A stretch of 64,000 nt of DNA from Gracilimonas tropica DSM 19535 (GCF_000375425.1 NZ_AQXG01000003.1:248001-312000); one strand, 5' to 3'. Counted from the first letter of the stretch, positions 8,607 through 17,637 are shown. A program made the numbers and translations. Notes: a model not told the origin generated them from the sequence alone.

Positions 8607-9389
8607 ATGCTTTATTACAAGAAATATAAATCTTCCGAGGAAAAAGACTGGGTCGTGTTTGTCCACGGAGCCGGCGGAAGTTCCTCAATCTGGTTTAGCC
8701 AGCTTCGTGATTTCAAAAAGCATTTCAATGTGTTGATGGTAGATCTTAGAGGGCACGGGAAGTCAAAAGATCTTCTGCAAAAGTATTATGAAGAAGATTA
8801 TTCTTTTGAATTCATAAGCCGTGATGTACTGGACGTTTTGAACCATTTAGATATCGAAAAGGCTCATTTTATTGGGGTCTCTTTAGGCACTATCATCATA
8901 CGTACCTTAGCGGAAATAGCTCCTGAACGCGTCAAATCTTCTATTTTATGCGGTGCTATTACACGACTTAATGTGCGTTCAAGAGTTCTCGTTTTTCTGG
9001 GCCACATGTTCAAACGGTTCATTCCATATATGTGGCTGTACCGGCTTTTTGCATGGATCATAATGCCGAAAAAGAGACATGCCAAATCAAGAAACCTATT
9101 TATACGAGAGGCGAAAAAACTATATCAAAAGGAGTTTTTACGCTGGTTTAAGTTGACTAATGAAGTGAACCCTCTTTTGCGTTATTTCAAAGAAAAGGAA
9201 GTGAAATCACCGATGTTATATGTAATGGGCAGCGAAGATTATATGTTCCTGCCTCCGGTCAAGAGTATTGTAGAAAAGCACAAAAATTCCACATTAAAGG
9301 TCATAGAGAATTGTGGACATGTCTGCAACGTGGAAAGACCCGGCGCTTTCAACCGGATCTCTATAGAATATTTAAAATCTCAGGTTTAG
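8607..9389 (+). CDS. Alpha/beta hydrolase
   Basis: This 260-residue single-domain alpha/beta hydrolase shows the oxyanion motif VHGAGGSSSIW, the strand DLRGHGKS, the nucleophile elbow GVSLGT (Ser), an acid in the MGSEDYM region and the catalytic His in ENCGHVCNVERP near the C-terminus. No signal peptide is seen, so it is probably cytoplasmic. The ATG at 8607 is used rather than the TTG three bases earlier. The substrate cannot be told from sequence; esterase or C-C hydrolase activity are the usual options. A perfect palindrome just upstream may be its operator. Confidence 0.8.
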   Translation: MLYYKKYKSSEEKDWVVFVHGAGGSSSIWFSQLRDFKKHFNVLMVDLRGHGKSKDLLQKYYEEDYSFEFISRDVLDVLNHLDIEKAHFIGVSLGTIIIRTLAEIAPERVKSSILCGAITRLNVRSRVLVFLGHMFKRFIPYMWLYRLFAWIIMPKKRHAKSRNLFIREAKKLYQKEFLRWFKLTNEVNPLLRYFKEKEVKSPMLYVMGSEDYMFLPPVKSIVEKHKNSTLKVIENCGHVCNVERPGAFNRISIEYLKSQV

Positions 9390-9395
9390 TTAATT

Positions 9396-11255
9396 TTATT
9401 TACCTAAACCATTTCGGAGCGTAAACAACCAAGCCTCATCGTTTATCGTATTTCTCACTTCAAGTGTTCGCTCTACCGCTTTATCAAAGTTGGAGAAGCC
9501 TTCATAAGCTACATAATTAAAACGAGTTTCCGGGTTGAACAGGATTCGGGTATTATATCCCCTTTCATCAAGCATTTTTTTGAAGTTGTCGGCATTTCTG
9601 GGCACCAGAAATGATCCGCCAATCACAAAATACTTGAGATTTCCCGTTTCTTCCTGCACTGTCTCTACTTGCTCCTCATCTTTTTGGTATTCGAGATACT
9701 GATCCAGATCAAATGCTTTAGGTACCACAACCATCAGTTCGGGCTTATCTACCGGCATAGCCAGGTCTTCAGCCATCTCCTTCTGCTCGTCGGTTAGTTC
9801 TTCTTCCACAGGTTCTTCGGAAACAACGGTAGTATCCGGAACCTGAACAGGCTCTTCTTCAATCACAGGAGGCTCTTTTTCCATTGGTTCCGGTTCAGGC
9901 TCAGGCTCGGTTTCATTTGAGGATGCCTGCATAAGATCATTCTCAAAAACCTGGTCCAGATTGGTTCTCATTCCATCTCTGGTATTGTTAAGAACTTCAC
10001 GTTTAGTAAGTAAACGATCCTTAATCCGTTCCGCTACCGGGTCAACCAATTCTGCCTGTACAATAATGATTAGTTCATTTTCAGAGAAATCTTTTGAGTT
10101 GTAACCAAAAAGGTAACGAAGTCCCAGGAACCAGCCGGGAAGATCTTTCAGGATAGGAATTCCCCTGCGTACGGTAGACTGTTCTGTCCGATATAATCCG
10201 GCAACATAAGTAGCTTCTCCATCCAGTAAAATGGCAGACGTAGTAGCTTCCTGTTTATTGATGATCGTACTTACTACATCCGGTTGTACTGTTGAACGCT
10301 CTACCTGAAGATCCAAATAGATGAAAGAGGTATCTCCATGGTTTATTATTTCAGGGGTAACGGTAAGGATGGTACCGGTACTTTGGAAATTGTCCGTCAC
10401 ATTACCTGCTATATCCCGCTGTTTAATGGAAAAATCCTGACCTACCTGAATATTACCTTCCTCTCCATCAACTACTTTAATAGACGGGGTTGCCAGGATC
10501 TTACCCAGGTTATCGGCCTCAAAAGCGCTGAATAAAGCTTGAACACTTATTCCGGGCCCGAATTCGCCCAAATTCACCAATGCGTTGAAGGCATTCTGAG
10601 ATACACTTGCAGCATTATAGGAATTCACAGAAACGAACTGATCTGTAAATTCCGTAGAAGGCACGGTCTGACTGGGGTCTGCCCCTACAAAATCACCCAA
10701 TGAAGACGGGACATCACTGGTTAAGGTCGACCAGTCTATACCAATTTCTTGCAATGCACGCTTATTACCTTCAAAAAAGGTAGCATTGATTCGAACTTCT
10801 CTGGTTCTGGTATCGGCCTTGGGGAGTTCTGCCTGATCTCCTGACGCTACTGCTCGTTGCCCTGAAGAAACCTGAGCTCCACCGGGTTGTTGCTTGGGCA
10901 CAATTTCGTAATACTCTTCGAACTCATTGAGCTCGAGCCCCTGAAATCGCATAATATACTGCAGAGCATCTTTCCAGTGCATGGCGGGTAGGTTAACACC
11001 AATCGGTCCACTATACCCGGAATTATCTACAATGAATTTATTTTCATATTCCTGAGCAAAGGTATCAATGATCTGAATCGCCTCCTGGTAAGTAGTCGTT
11101 TTGTTGAACGTGACAATCTCATCCGGGTTAGTGTATTCTCTTAACGGATCTACGATTTGCCCTTCCGCCGCTCCGGATAATGCAAAGCACACCAAGAGAG
11201 TCAAATACGGGATCAATCGTCCTAATTTATATGTGGCAGCTTTTACGTTTCTCAT
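9396..11255 (-). CDS. Secretin (PilQ/GspD-type) with C-terminal SPOR domain
   Basis: The 619-residue protein has a signal peptide (to about residue 32, ending AEG), an N-terminal STN/N0-like domain (about 50-115, the YQEAIQIIDTFAQEY region), and the secretin core (about 145-410). The core includes LLDGEATYVAGLYRTE and GIPILKDLPGWFLGLRYLFG, the conserved V-P-x-L-x-x-x-P type stretch. A Pro/Glu-rich linker (EPEPEPEP) spans about 440-530 and a SPOR fold lies at 539-615 (YFVIGGSF...GYNTRI...AWLF). Secretins form the outer-membrane channel of type IV pili and type II secretion, and SPOR domains bind denuded peptidoglycan. The fusion therefore suggests peptidoglycan anchoring of the channel, which is an inference. 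It is last in the pilus operon and overlaps the upstream gene by four bases. Confidence 0.85.
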   Translation of the reverse strand: MRNVKAATYKLGRLIPYLTLLVCFALSGAAEGQIVDPLREYTNPDEIVTFNKTTTYQEAIQIIDTFAQEYENKFIVDNSGYSGPIGVNLPAMHWKDALQYIMRFQGLELNEFEEYYEIVPKQQPGGAQVSSGQRAVASGDQAELPKADTRTREVRINATFFEGNKRALQEIGIDWSTLTSDVPSSLGDFVGADPSQTVPSTEFTDQFVSVNSYNAASVSQNAFNALVNLGEFGPGISVQALFSAFEADNLGKILATPSIKVVDGEEGNIQVGQDFSIKQRDIAGNVTDNFQSTGTILTVTPEIINHGDTSFIYLDLQVERSTVQPDVVSTIINKQEATTSAILLDGEATYVAGLYRTEQSTVRRGIPILKDLPGWFLGLRYLFGYNSKDFSENELIIIVQAELVDPVAERIKDRLLTKREVLNNTRDGMRTNLDQVFENDLMQASSNETEPEPEPEPMEKEPPVIEEEPVQVPDTTVVSEEPVEEELTDEQKEMAEDLAMPVDKPELMVVVPKAFDLDQYLEYQKDEEQVETVQEETGNLKYFVIGGSFLVPRNADNFKKMLDERGYNTRILFNPETRFNYVAYEGFSNFDKAVERTLEVRNTINDEAWLFTLRNGLGK

Positions 11256-12121
11256 TGCTCTATCTCCAAGGTAACCAATTCCATGATGCCACCTTTGTTG
11301 AGGTTAAAAGTAGCGGTTTCATTATTTAGATCTATAGATGATAATTCACCAAGATAAACTTTATCTCCTTCACGCAGAGTTGTTACATCTCCATTCTGAT
11401 CCACAATAAAGATTCTGGAACCTGTTAAACCAATAAGTCGGCTCCGTTCAATATTTACCATATTATCATCATTTGGCGGGATCGTTTGTTGTATCAGCGG
11501 ATAGAATGGATTGTAGGTTGATATGCTCTCGTTGAGAGTAAGTTTTCCGGTTTGTTCAACATTCTCTTGAATGGGAATTCTTTCATAATAACTTTCCAGA
11601 GTAAAAGAAAAATTTATTTCATCATATTCTGATGCATTCCTGTTAGGAGGGGTCAAAGACAACTCTTTTACTTTATTAAGCAGCTGAGAATTCTCAATTT
11701 TGTTAATAAAGTTAACAGCATTTCTGTATGCAGCATAACCGGTGATCTCAGCTATAAGAATCCCATATTGATCCTGTGTCGTTGAATCCGCAAAAACAAA
11801 ATTAAAATACACTTTAGAGTCAGCAGTACTGTTACTAACCTTATTCAAATAATCAAAAACGAGATCGGGATCAGGATCCTTGAATAAGGACTTATCTGAA
11901 TTCTCAATGATATTCAGCGCATTTTGGTAGGTCTCATTAAGCTGAGGGAATGCATCACTCGTAGCTCTTTTAGAATTATAATCTTGTCTCAGTTCTTCCA
12001 GGGAATCCTGAAGTTCTTCTAATTCAGGTACCTGAAAAAACCGAATATAAGAGTAGGCAGCACCTACAAACAGTGAAAGTGTAACTAACAGAATAATGGT
12101 ATTTCTGACTGCGTACGACAA
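11252..12121 (-). CDS. PilO/PilP-like alignment-complex protein
   Basis: The 289-residue protein has one N-terminal transmembrane helix (about 8-26), a coiled-coil stretch (EELQDSLEELRQDY), a PilO-like ferredoxin-fold region (about 75-175), and a C-terminal stretch with RSRLIGLTGSRIFIVDQNGDVTTL-like strands (about 230-289). That tail resembles the beta-domain of PilP/GspC that contacts the secretin. It therefore appears to combine PilO and PilP roles, between the inner-membrane platform and the outer-membrane channel. The start is TTG, supported by AGGAG four bases upstream and by the absence of any nearby ATG; it begins one base after the PilMN stop. Homology is inferred from fold-like pattern and gene order, not strong identity. 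Confidence 0.65.
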   Translation of the reverse strand: MSYAVRNTIILLVTLSLFVGAAYSYIRFFQVPELEELQDSLEELRQDYNSKRATSDAFPQLNETYQNALNIIENSDKSLFKDPDPDLVFDYLNKVSNSTADSKVYFNFVFADSTTQDQYGILIAEITGYAAYRNAVNFINKIENSQLLNKVKELSLTPPNRNASEYDEINFSFTLESYYERIPIQENVEQTGKLTLNESISTYNPFYPLIQQTIPPNDDNMVNIERSRLIGLTGSRIFIVDQNGDVTTLREGDKVYLGELSSIDLNNETATFNLNKGGIMELVTLEIEQ

Positions 12122-12122
12122 T

Positions 12123-13874
12123 TTACTCCTGGTTCTGAATTAATTGCTCAATGCCCTGCACACTTTCAGGGGTATAAATGCTTTCGTCTTCAAAGAAATC
12201 CCGTATCAAATATCGGTATTCAAATACTTCTCTTTCCCTGATCTCATCGGAATTCACATTAAGCAATGTGGCTCTTGAGAAAACCCCTGCAAGTTTTGGA
12301 ATTCGGTCTTGGTAAAGTGAATAACCACTTATAAGTACAGAACCGTCATCGTTTGAACTAAGGGATGTCAACCATAATGAATTCACATCATCCACCCCGC
12401 GATTCAACTGATTTAGATTTTCTGACCAGCGAAGCGTTCCTTGATTAAGTTCAGCTAAAAGAGCTAATTTTGCCTGAATTTGTTCAAGCTCTGTACTTAT
12501 TTGATTAAACCGCTGCACTGTGGGTTCGAGATATTGGATCTGAGATTCTAACGAATTGACTTCATTTTGTAAACGATCGATCTCTGCTGCATTCCGGGTA
12601 TAGAAATGATTGGATACAATGGGTGTTAGCAGAATAAATAACAATAACATGAAGCCATGCCATTGCAGTTTAAATATCTTTTGGCGGTCTACAACATAGC
12701 CCGGCAAAAAGGAGATCTTTGGAAATTTTTCTTTATGAAATCCTGAAGCTGACCATGCTGCCCCAATTGCAGTAGTAAAGGATGAAATAGACGATTCCTG
12801 CACTTCACCGGAATCAAATACATCATCAGAAAATTTGAATTCAGAAATATCCAGATCCTGAAAGCGATCCTCAAAAAACTCGATCGCTTTTTCACCGAGA
12901 GAATTATTACACAAGATCAACCGGTCAAGGTTGGGCACTTCTCCCGTATCCAGTTGAAAAAGGATCTTTGAAAAAATTGTATTCAAAAACCGCTGATCCT
13001 TTATTCCTTCCGTAATGATAGGAGAAACGATCCAAAGTTGATCACCTTTAAGGAATAAGACGCGGCTTGCATTCTCTCCAAACTGAATGACCCCAGTGAT
13101 GGTATTAGGCTCAAACTCGTAATTAGCCCGTATAAGTCCTAAAAGAAGCGCTTCATCCGGAAGTACCTCATTTATAAAAAGTTTTCCTCTGTAAATCTCT
13201 CTGGCCCGGTTTACCAAGCCCAGCAGGTCCGGTTCATCATCGATGGATGTTAACAACAAGGCTCCATCCGCACGAACGCTATATGAATAGTAATCATCTG
13301 ATTTTGAAACCCCATGCATGGATTCAAGCCGGTCATCAACAATAACCTGCAGATCTTTCTTCTTCGTATCAGAAAAATCAACATCCCTTAAGATTTGAAA
13401 AATGGTTTGTCCTGCAGGAATACTTAATCCAAGATCAACCCGCTTACTGTCAATGGAATTAAGCAGGTTATAAAGCAATAGTTCATTAGAGGCCGGGCTC
13501 TCAGTTTCGTCCACCATATCGGTGTCCACCACATCCTCTGCTTCATCTAGGTCGTCAAAATCGAGGTCGTCCAGTTCTTCATCAAAATTTTCAAGATCAA
13601 GTTCCTCTACTTCACTTTCTTCTTCTGCCCCTTCTTCCTCAAGCCCAAAAATAATGTCTTCATCTTCAAGTTCATCGTCTATATCTCCAAAAACATCTTC
13701 AGTGGGCTTGTTAGCTTCCGGGCTAACCCCTTGCTGCTTCTTCTTCAGGCTTTCAACCAGCCTGATTTTATCCAGGCTTAACAGAGTTATTTTTTTTCCA
13801 TCAGACTGAACTTTGGCCACTTTGAGCCATTCATCGTCGACAACAATACCTGTATATATCTTATTTCCTAACAT
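12123..13874 (-). CDS. PilM-PilN fusion protein with acidic insertion
   Basis: The 583-residue protein joins a cytoplasmic PilM-like actin-fold region (about 1-390, starting KIYTGIVVDDEWLKVAKV) to a PilN-like part. The PilN-like part has a transmembrane helix at about 403-421, a coiled coil at 427-475 and a periplasmic ferredoxin-like region with SLWLTSLSSNDDGSVLISGYS. Residues 59-126 form an extremely acidic low-complexity segment (DIDDELEDEDIIFGLEEE and similar) inserted after the first PilM strands. In canonical type IV pilus systems PilM and PilN are separate and bind through the PilN N-terminal peptide; here they are one chain. It lies between pilT and the PilO/P-like gene. Confidence 0.75.
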   Translation of the reverse strand: MLGNKIYTGIVVDDEWLKVAKVQSDGKKITLLSLDKIRLVESLKKKQQGVSPEANKPTEDVFGDIDDELEDEDIIFGLEEEGAEEESEVEELDLENFDEELDDLDFDDLDEAEDVVDTDMVDETESPASNELLLYNLLNSIDSKRVDLGLSIPAGQTIFQILRDVDFSDTKKKDLQVIVDDRLESMHGVSKSDDYYSYSVRADGALLLTSIDDEPDLLGLVNRAREIYRGKLFINEVLPDEALLLGLIRANYEFEPNTITGVIQFGENASRVLFLKGDQLWIVSPIITEGIKDQRFLNTIFSKILFQLDTGEVPNLDRLILCNNSLGEKAIEFFEDRFQDLDISEFKFSDDVFDSGEVQESSISSFTTAIGAAWSASGFHKEKFPKISFLPGYVVDRQKIFKLQWHGFMLLLFILLTPIVSNHFYTRNAAEIDRLQNEVNSLESQIQYLEPTVQRFNQISTELEQIQAKLALLAELNQGTLRWSENLNQLNRGVDDVNSLWLTSLSSNDDGSVLISGYSLYQDRIPKLAGVFSRATLLNVNSDEIREREVFEYRYLIRDFFEDESIYTPESVQGIEQLIQNQE

Positions 13875-13885
13875 CTGAATAATTC

Positions 13886-15127
13886 TTAATAATTCAGCTC
13901 ACTAAGAAGCTGCATTATCTTGGTTTTGTTGTTTGCATTATTGATGGCACTTTCCTTGGAAATGACCCCTTGAGTATAAAGCCTTTTCAGATCCTGCTCC
14001 ATGGTATTCATTCCTTTGTCGCTGCCTTCCATCAGCATTTGGTAGATCTCGCTGACGTTATTATTTCTGATCGCGGCTTTAACAGAATTATTTACCAGGA
14101 GTACCTCTTTGGCTAAAACGCGTTTTCCATCGAGACTCGGGATTAGTTTTTGACTGATCACACAGGTTAATACATCAGCTAACCGCGTACGAACACGGTT
14201 TTGTTCTTCAGTAGGAACTTCTCCCAAAATACGTTCAATACTCTCCATTGCGGATGAAGTGTGAAGGGTTCCAAATGTTTTATGCCCTGAGTCGGTGATC
14301 TCCAATGCGGTCATAATAGTTTCAGGATCTCTAAGCTCTCCTATTACAATGATGTCCGGATCCTGACGAAGAGCCTGAATAGCTCCTTCTTTAAAAGATT
14401 CTACATCCCTTCCAACTTCCCTATGGCGCACTACGGATTTTACAGGAGCATGAATCAATTCCACCGGAGATGCAATGATCACGATGTGAGAGTCAACGGT
14501 ACGATTATTCGCATCAATGACGGTGTCTAAAGTTGATGATTTACCGGAACCGGTAATACCTGTGATGAGTGTCAGACCATACTTGTAATACTTTAAGCTC
14601 AAAGCTTTTGCAACTTCAGTATGGACATTCAGATTCTTAAAGGGACGGATGGTGTTATCGATCTTTCGCATATTCAAAGCGAGGTGTTCAAGATCGAAAT
14701 ACATATCCGCACGAAAACGTTGGCTTAGCTCTTCATCGATCTTTATTGAATAGGAAAAATCGAGATTTTTTTCATCTAATAGCTTTTTCCTTTGGGTTGG
14801 CAGGATTGCATTATGCAAAAGCACATCCGTTTCATCTAAAGATAGGTGTTCAGGCTTTTTTGCAGGTTTTTTGTCACCAAAAATCCGGTACCAGACATGC
14901 CCATCACAGCCGGGGCCTCCCAAATCTATATCTGACGCCTCGTTTTTAAGCATTCTTTTCAAGTAGCCTTCTAAGATCTCACCAAGTTCCTCGCGGTGTT
15001 CAACACTTAAACTTTCGACGACTTCCCCAATCTTTACATGACGGTCCAATCCCCTTGAAGTACGCGGTATCTGCTCGATTACCGGCGTTACTAATTCAGA
15101 AATGTCTTTGGTTTTTGCCGCCTCCAT
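13886..15127 (-). CDS. pilT: PilT-type retraction ATPase
   Basis: This 413-residue hexameric ATPase of the type IV pilus/type II secretion family has Walker A GITGSGKS at residues 190-197, Asp-box glutamates, Walker B DPDIIVIGELRDPET, and the His-box GHKTFGTLHT that separates PilT from PilB. The C-terminal region lacks the tetra-cysteine zinc site of PilB. It is about 60 residues longer than classic PilT because of an N-terminal extension (AKTKDISELVTPVIEQ). It would power filament retraction. It is in the middle of the pilus operon, 11 bases before PilMN. PilU is the alternative name for such paralogs. Confidence 0.85.
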   Translation of the reverse strand: MEAAKTKDISELVTPVIEQIPRTSRGLDRHVKIGEVVESLSVEHREELGEILEGYLKRMLKNEASDIDLGGPGCDGHVWYRIFGDKKPAKKPEHLSLDETDVLLHNAILPTQRKKLLDEKNLDFSYSIKIDEELSQRFRADMYFDLEHLALNMRKIDNTIRPFKNLNVHTEVAKALSLKYYKYGLTLITGITGSGKSSTLDTVIDANNRTVDSHIVIIASPVELIHAPVKSVVRHREVGRDVESFKEGAIQALRQDPDIIVIGELRDPETIMTALEITDSGHKTFGTLHTSSAMESIERILGEVPTEEQNRVRTRLADVLTCVISQKLIPSLDGKRVLAKEVLLVNNSVKAAIRNNNVSEIYQMLMEGSDKGMNTMEQDLKRLYTQGVISKESAINNANNKTKIMQLLSELNY

Positions 15128-15169
15128 AGTTGTAAAGCCAATTTTAATAGATGACAGTTAATAAGATGC

Positions 15170-15181
15170 CTGAGCGTTCAG
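15170..15181. promoter_or_regulatory. Near-palindrome matching the 8584 site
   Basis: CTGAGCGTTCAG differs by one base from the perfect palindrome CTGAACGTTCAG at 8584-8595. It lies 43 bases upstream of the pilT start in the only sizeable gap (130 bases) inside that half of the pilus operon. It could be an operator or coincidental; the shared sequence makes coincidence less likely. Confidence 0.25.
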
Positions 15182-15257
15182 TTTGTTACGAAAAAATTAA
15201 AAAAAATTAATAATCCGCAATAATGTAAGTAACTGGGCACACAATTCACATTTAAAT

Positions 15258-15764
15258 TTACCAGTTGGTATCGTTTAAGAGCCGCTTTTTTAAATTCAAT
15301 AACTGTACATTCATGTTACTGATCTTACGTTGTTGTATTTCGATGATATTTTTTGTGAAGATATTGAACAATTTTTCCGGTTTTTTTCTGAAAAAATTGA
15401 GAGCATCGTACCTTTCATATCTCAACAACACACAATCCCCTTCTGCTGTTACTTTAGCCATCCTGTTGTTCTTACTGAAAAGAAAGGTTTCACCTAAAAA
15501 ATTCCCCTCACCTAAAGTGGCTAACTGTATGTTATCCTTCCAAATACATACTTTGCCTTCTGCCACCAGATAAGCAGAATTCACATATTCTGATTCGTTA
15601 AGAATGATCTCATCCGACAAAAAACGTTCTTCTTTTCCAAGTTGAAGGAATTCCAACACATCTTCATAGTGAAAATTCTTTAAAAGCAACGGAGGCTCCT
15701 TTAAGAATTTCTTTATGTAATCCGTCATTAGTTCGTCACCGGAATTAGTAATATCGCTACTCAT
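15258..15764 (-). CDS. Cyclic-nucleotide-binding-domain protein
   Basis: The 168-residue protein consists of a single cNMP-binding fold (about 30-130) with the family strands FLSDEIILNESEYVNSAYLVAEGKVCIW and the phosphate-binding-cassette-like GEGNFLGETFLFSKNNRMAKV. It ends in a helix (IIEIQQRKISNMNVQLLNLKKR). No helix-turn-helix follows, so it is not a Crp-type transcription factor. The Arg of a classical cAMP cassette (R-A/T-A) appears as NRMAKV, so the ligand is uncertain. It sits between pilB and pilT, which suggests it couples a nucleotide or protein signal to the pilus motors (inference). Confidence 0.7.
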   Translation of the reverse strand: MSSDITNSGDELMTDYIKKFLKEPPLLLKNFHYEDVLEFLQLGKEERFLSDEIILNESEYVNSAYLVAEGKVCIWKDNIQLATLGEGNFLGETFLFSKNNRMAKVTAEGDCVLLRYERYDALNFFRKKPEKLFNIFTKNIIEIQQRKISNMNVQLLNLKKRLLNDTNW

Positions 15765-15844
15765 ATTAAACCCCTGTAATGGTTACTGCTGGTAGAAAAT
15801 TAATATGCACCAAGTTAATAGTTAATTTCAAGTTTTACCTTTTA

Positions 15845-17620
15845 TTAATCTTCGATGGTTACAGCAATGACTTCTTCAATGGAGGTTACGCCTTCTTTGA
15901 TACGTTCACGCCCGGAACCTCGCAGCGTAAGCATGCCTTGAGACATTGCCATATCTTTAATTGCACCTTCATCTATGTCGCCGCCCGCATCTAAAATCAT
16001 TTGCTTTATTTCTTTAGAAAAATATAATGCTTCGTGAATACCGGCCCGTCCCTTATATCCGGTATTGTTACATTTTTCACAGCCAACTGCCTTATAAAAG
16101 GTGGTTTCTGCAATCTCTTCATCCGTAAAGCCAATACCCTTGGCTGTTTCGGGATGAGGCTCGTATACTTCTTTACATTCTTTACATAAGGTCCTGATCA
16201 GTCGCTGTGCTACCACCAGATTAACCGCATTCGCGATCAAAAAAGGCTCAACACCCATCTTATATAATCGGGAAATCGCACTGGGGGCATCATTGGTGTG
16301 CAAGGTTGAAAACGTCAGGTGACCGGTATTTGCCAACTTGATCGCAATCTCAGCTGTTTTCAGGTCTCGAATCTCACCTACCAATACAATATCAGGGTCA
16401 TGACGTAAAATCCCTCTCATCGATTGGTCGAACGACATATGATTACTGATCTTGAGCTGCCTCGCGCCTTCAATGATATACTCCACCGGTTCCTCAACCG
16501 TAAGCACATTTTTTGTGGGATCTATCACGTAGTACAAAGCCGCTACCAAGGTCGTAGATTTACCACTTCCTGTAGGACCGGTAATGATTACGATACCGGA
16601 AGGCTTTTGGATTGATTTAACAAAATTTGCCTTGGCCACTTTCTGAAGGCCCAATTTATCCAGATCCCGGATCACATTACGGTCGTCAAGTACACGTATT
16701 ACGATCGATTCAAATTTTCGGTCGAACTGTTTCCCTACAATAGGCATTATAGAAACACGATAACGGATACCCACACCGTCAATCTGACGCTGAATAAATC
16801 CGTCCTGAGAAGCATCTCGTTCAAACCGGTCTACATTTCGGGTTTTATCCTTGATAACAGCTGATATAGCTTCCGGTTTCACATTTTTTTGCTGATACCA
16901 CAGCTGCAGTTTACCGTCAAGCCTAAACCTTATGTCGGTAGTTGTTGGTGAACTTGGAACAATGTGCATATCACTCACACCCTGCCGAACAGATTCAACC
17001 AGCATCCCCTCAATAAGAGAATTAAGCATACTTTGATTGATCTCGGCATCTATTTCCTCCTCATCGATCTCTTCCTGACTCTGATCCAGATCAGGTTCCT
17101 CATACTCAATTTCTTCAAGCAGGTCCAGAAACTCATTCTTCTGCTCATATACCTTCGAAAGAATATCCTCAATAACCTCATATTTACAGTACACCAACTC
17201 AGTTTGCTTGAAACTGATCTTATTGAGGATATTCTGAATGTTAGGATCCGAGGGGTCGGCCGCTGCTATGACGATCGAGTTCTTGGTCTTTTGGTACGGA
17301 ATGGCCTTATGGTGTACCAATTCATCGATAATTTCTTTTGGAAGTTCTTCTATGTTCTCCTTGATATGATCGAGCACCTCGCCGGGTATCTCTTCCAAAT
17401 CTTTCAGAACTTCACGAAAAGCATAGATATTGGCGATCTCCTTCATGACCTGGTGGCGATTAAGCCCCAGATCCTGGAAAAGTATCTGCCCCAGACGTCG
17501 GTTACTTTCTTTAGGTTCTTCAGATAAGATCTCTAATCCCTTCTGAAGTTGCTCCTCTGTGATCACTCCCTTATTAACAAGGATATCACCTATATGTCTT
17601 CGAATGTTGATTTTACCCAT
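15845..17620 (-). CDS. pilB: PilB/GspE-type assembly ATPase
   Basis: This 591-residue extension motor has an N-terminal MshEN-like domain (about 1-150, with RRLGQILFQDLGL and PYQKTKNSIVIAAADPSD), an acidic linker (about 170-195), the N2 domain, and a RecA-like domain with Walker A GPTGSGKS at 348-355. Walker B DPDIVLVGEIRD, the His-box TGHLTFSTLHTND and two CxxC pairs (CKEC, CEKC) of the structural zinc site follow. MshEN domains bind c-di-GMP in several homologues, so regulation by c-di-GMP is possible. Length and zinc site distinguish it from PilT. It is preceded 17 bases upstream by pilC. Confidence 0.88.
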   Translation of the reverse strand: MGKINIRRHIGDILVNKGVITEEQLQKGLEILSEEPKESNRRLGQILFQDLGLNRHQVMKEIANIYAFREVLKDLEEIPGEVLDHIKENIEELPKEIIDELVHHKAIPYQKTKNSIVIAAADPSDPNIQNILNKISFKQTELVYCKYEVIEDILSKVYEQKNEFLDLLEEIEYEEPDLDQSQEEIDEEEIDAEINQSMLNSLIEGMLVESVRQGVSDMHIVPSSPTTTDIRFRLDGKLQLWYQQKNVKPEAISAVIKDKTRNVDRFERDASQDGFIQRQIDGVGIRYRVSIMPIVGKQFDRKFESIVIRVLDDRNVIRDLDKLGLQKVAKANFVKSIQKPSGIVIITGPTGSGKSTTLVAALYYVIDPTKNVLTVEEPVEYIIEGARQLKISNHMSFDQSMRGILRHDPDIVLVGEIRDLKTAEIAIKLANTGHLTFSTLHTNDAPSAISRLYKMGVEPFLIANAVNLVVAQRLIRTLCKECKEVYEPHPETAKGIGFTDEEIAETTFYKAVGCEKCNNTGYKGRAGIHEALYFSKEIKQMILDAGGDIDEGAIKDMAMSQGMLTLRGSGRERIKEGVTSIEEVIAVTIED

Positions 17621-17637
17621 GTATTACTCTTGCCTTC

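Noticed and set aside
9383-9410. Bidirectional terminator between the hydrolase and secretin genes
   Set aside because: GGTTTAG/CTAAACC is a weak 7-bp AT-rich stem over a long loop, insufficient to call.
13522-13809. Serine-rich plus-strand open frame opposite the PilM-PilN gene
   Set aside because: It is the antisense image of the Asp/Glu-rich segment (GAx/GAx codons read as Ser), with no independent support.
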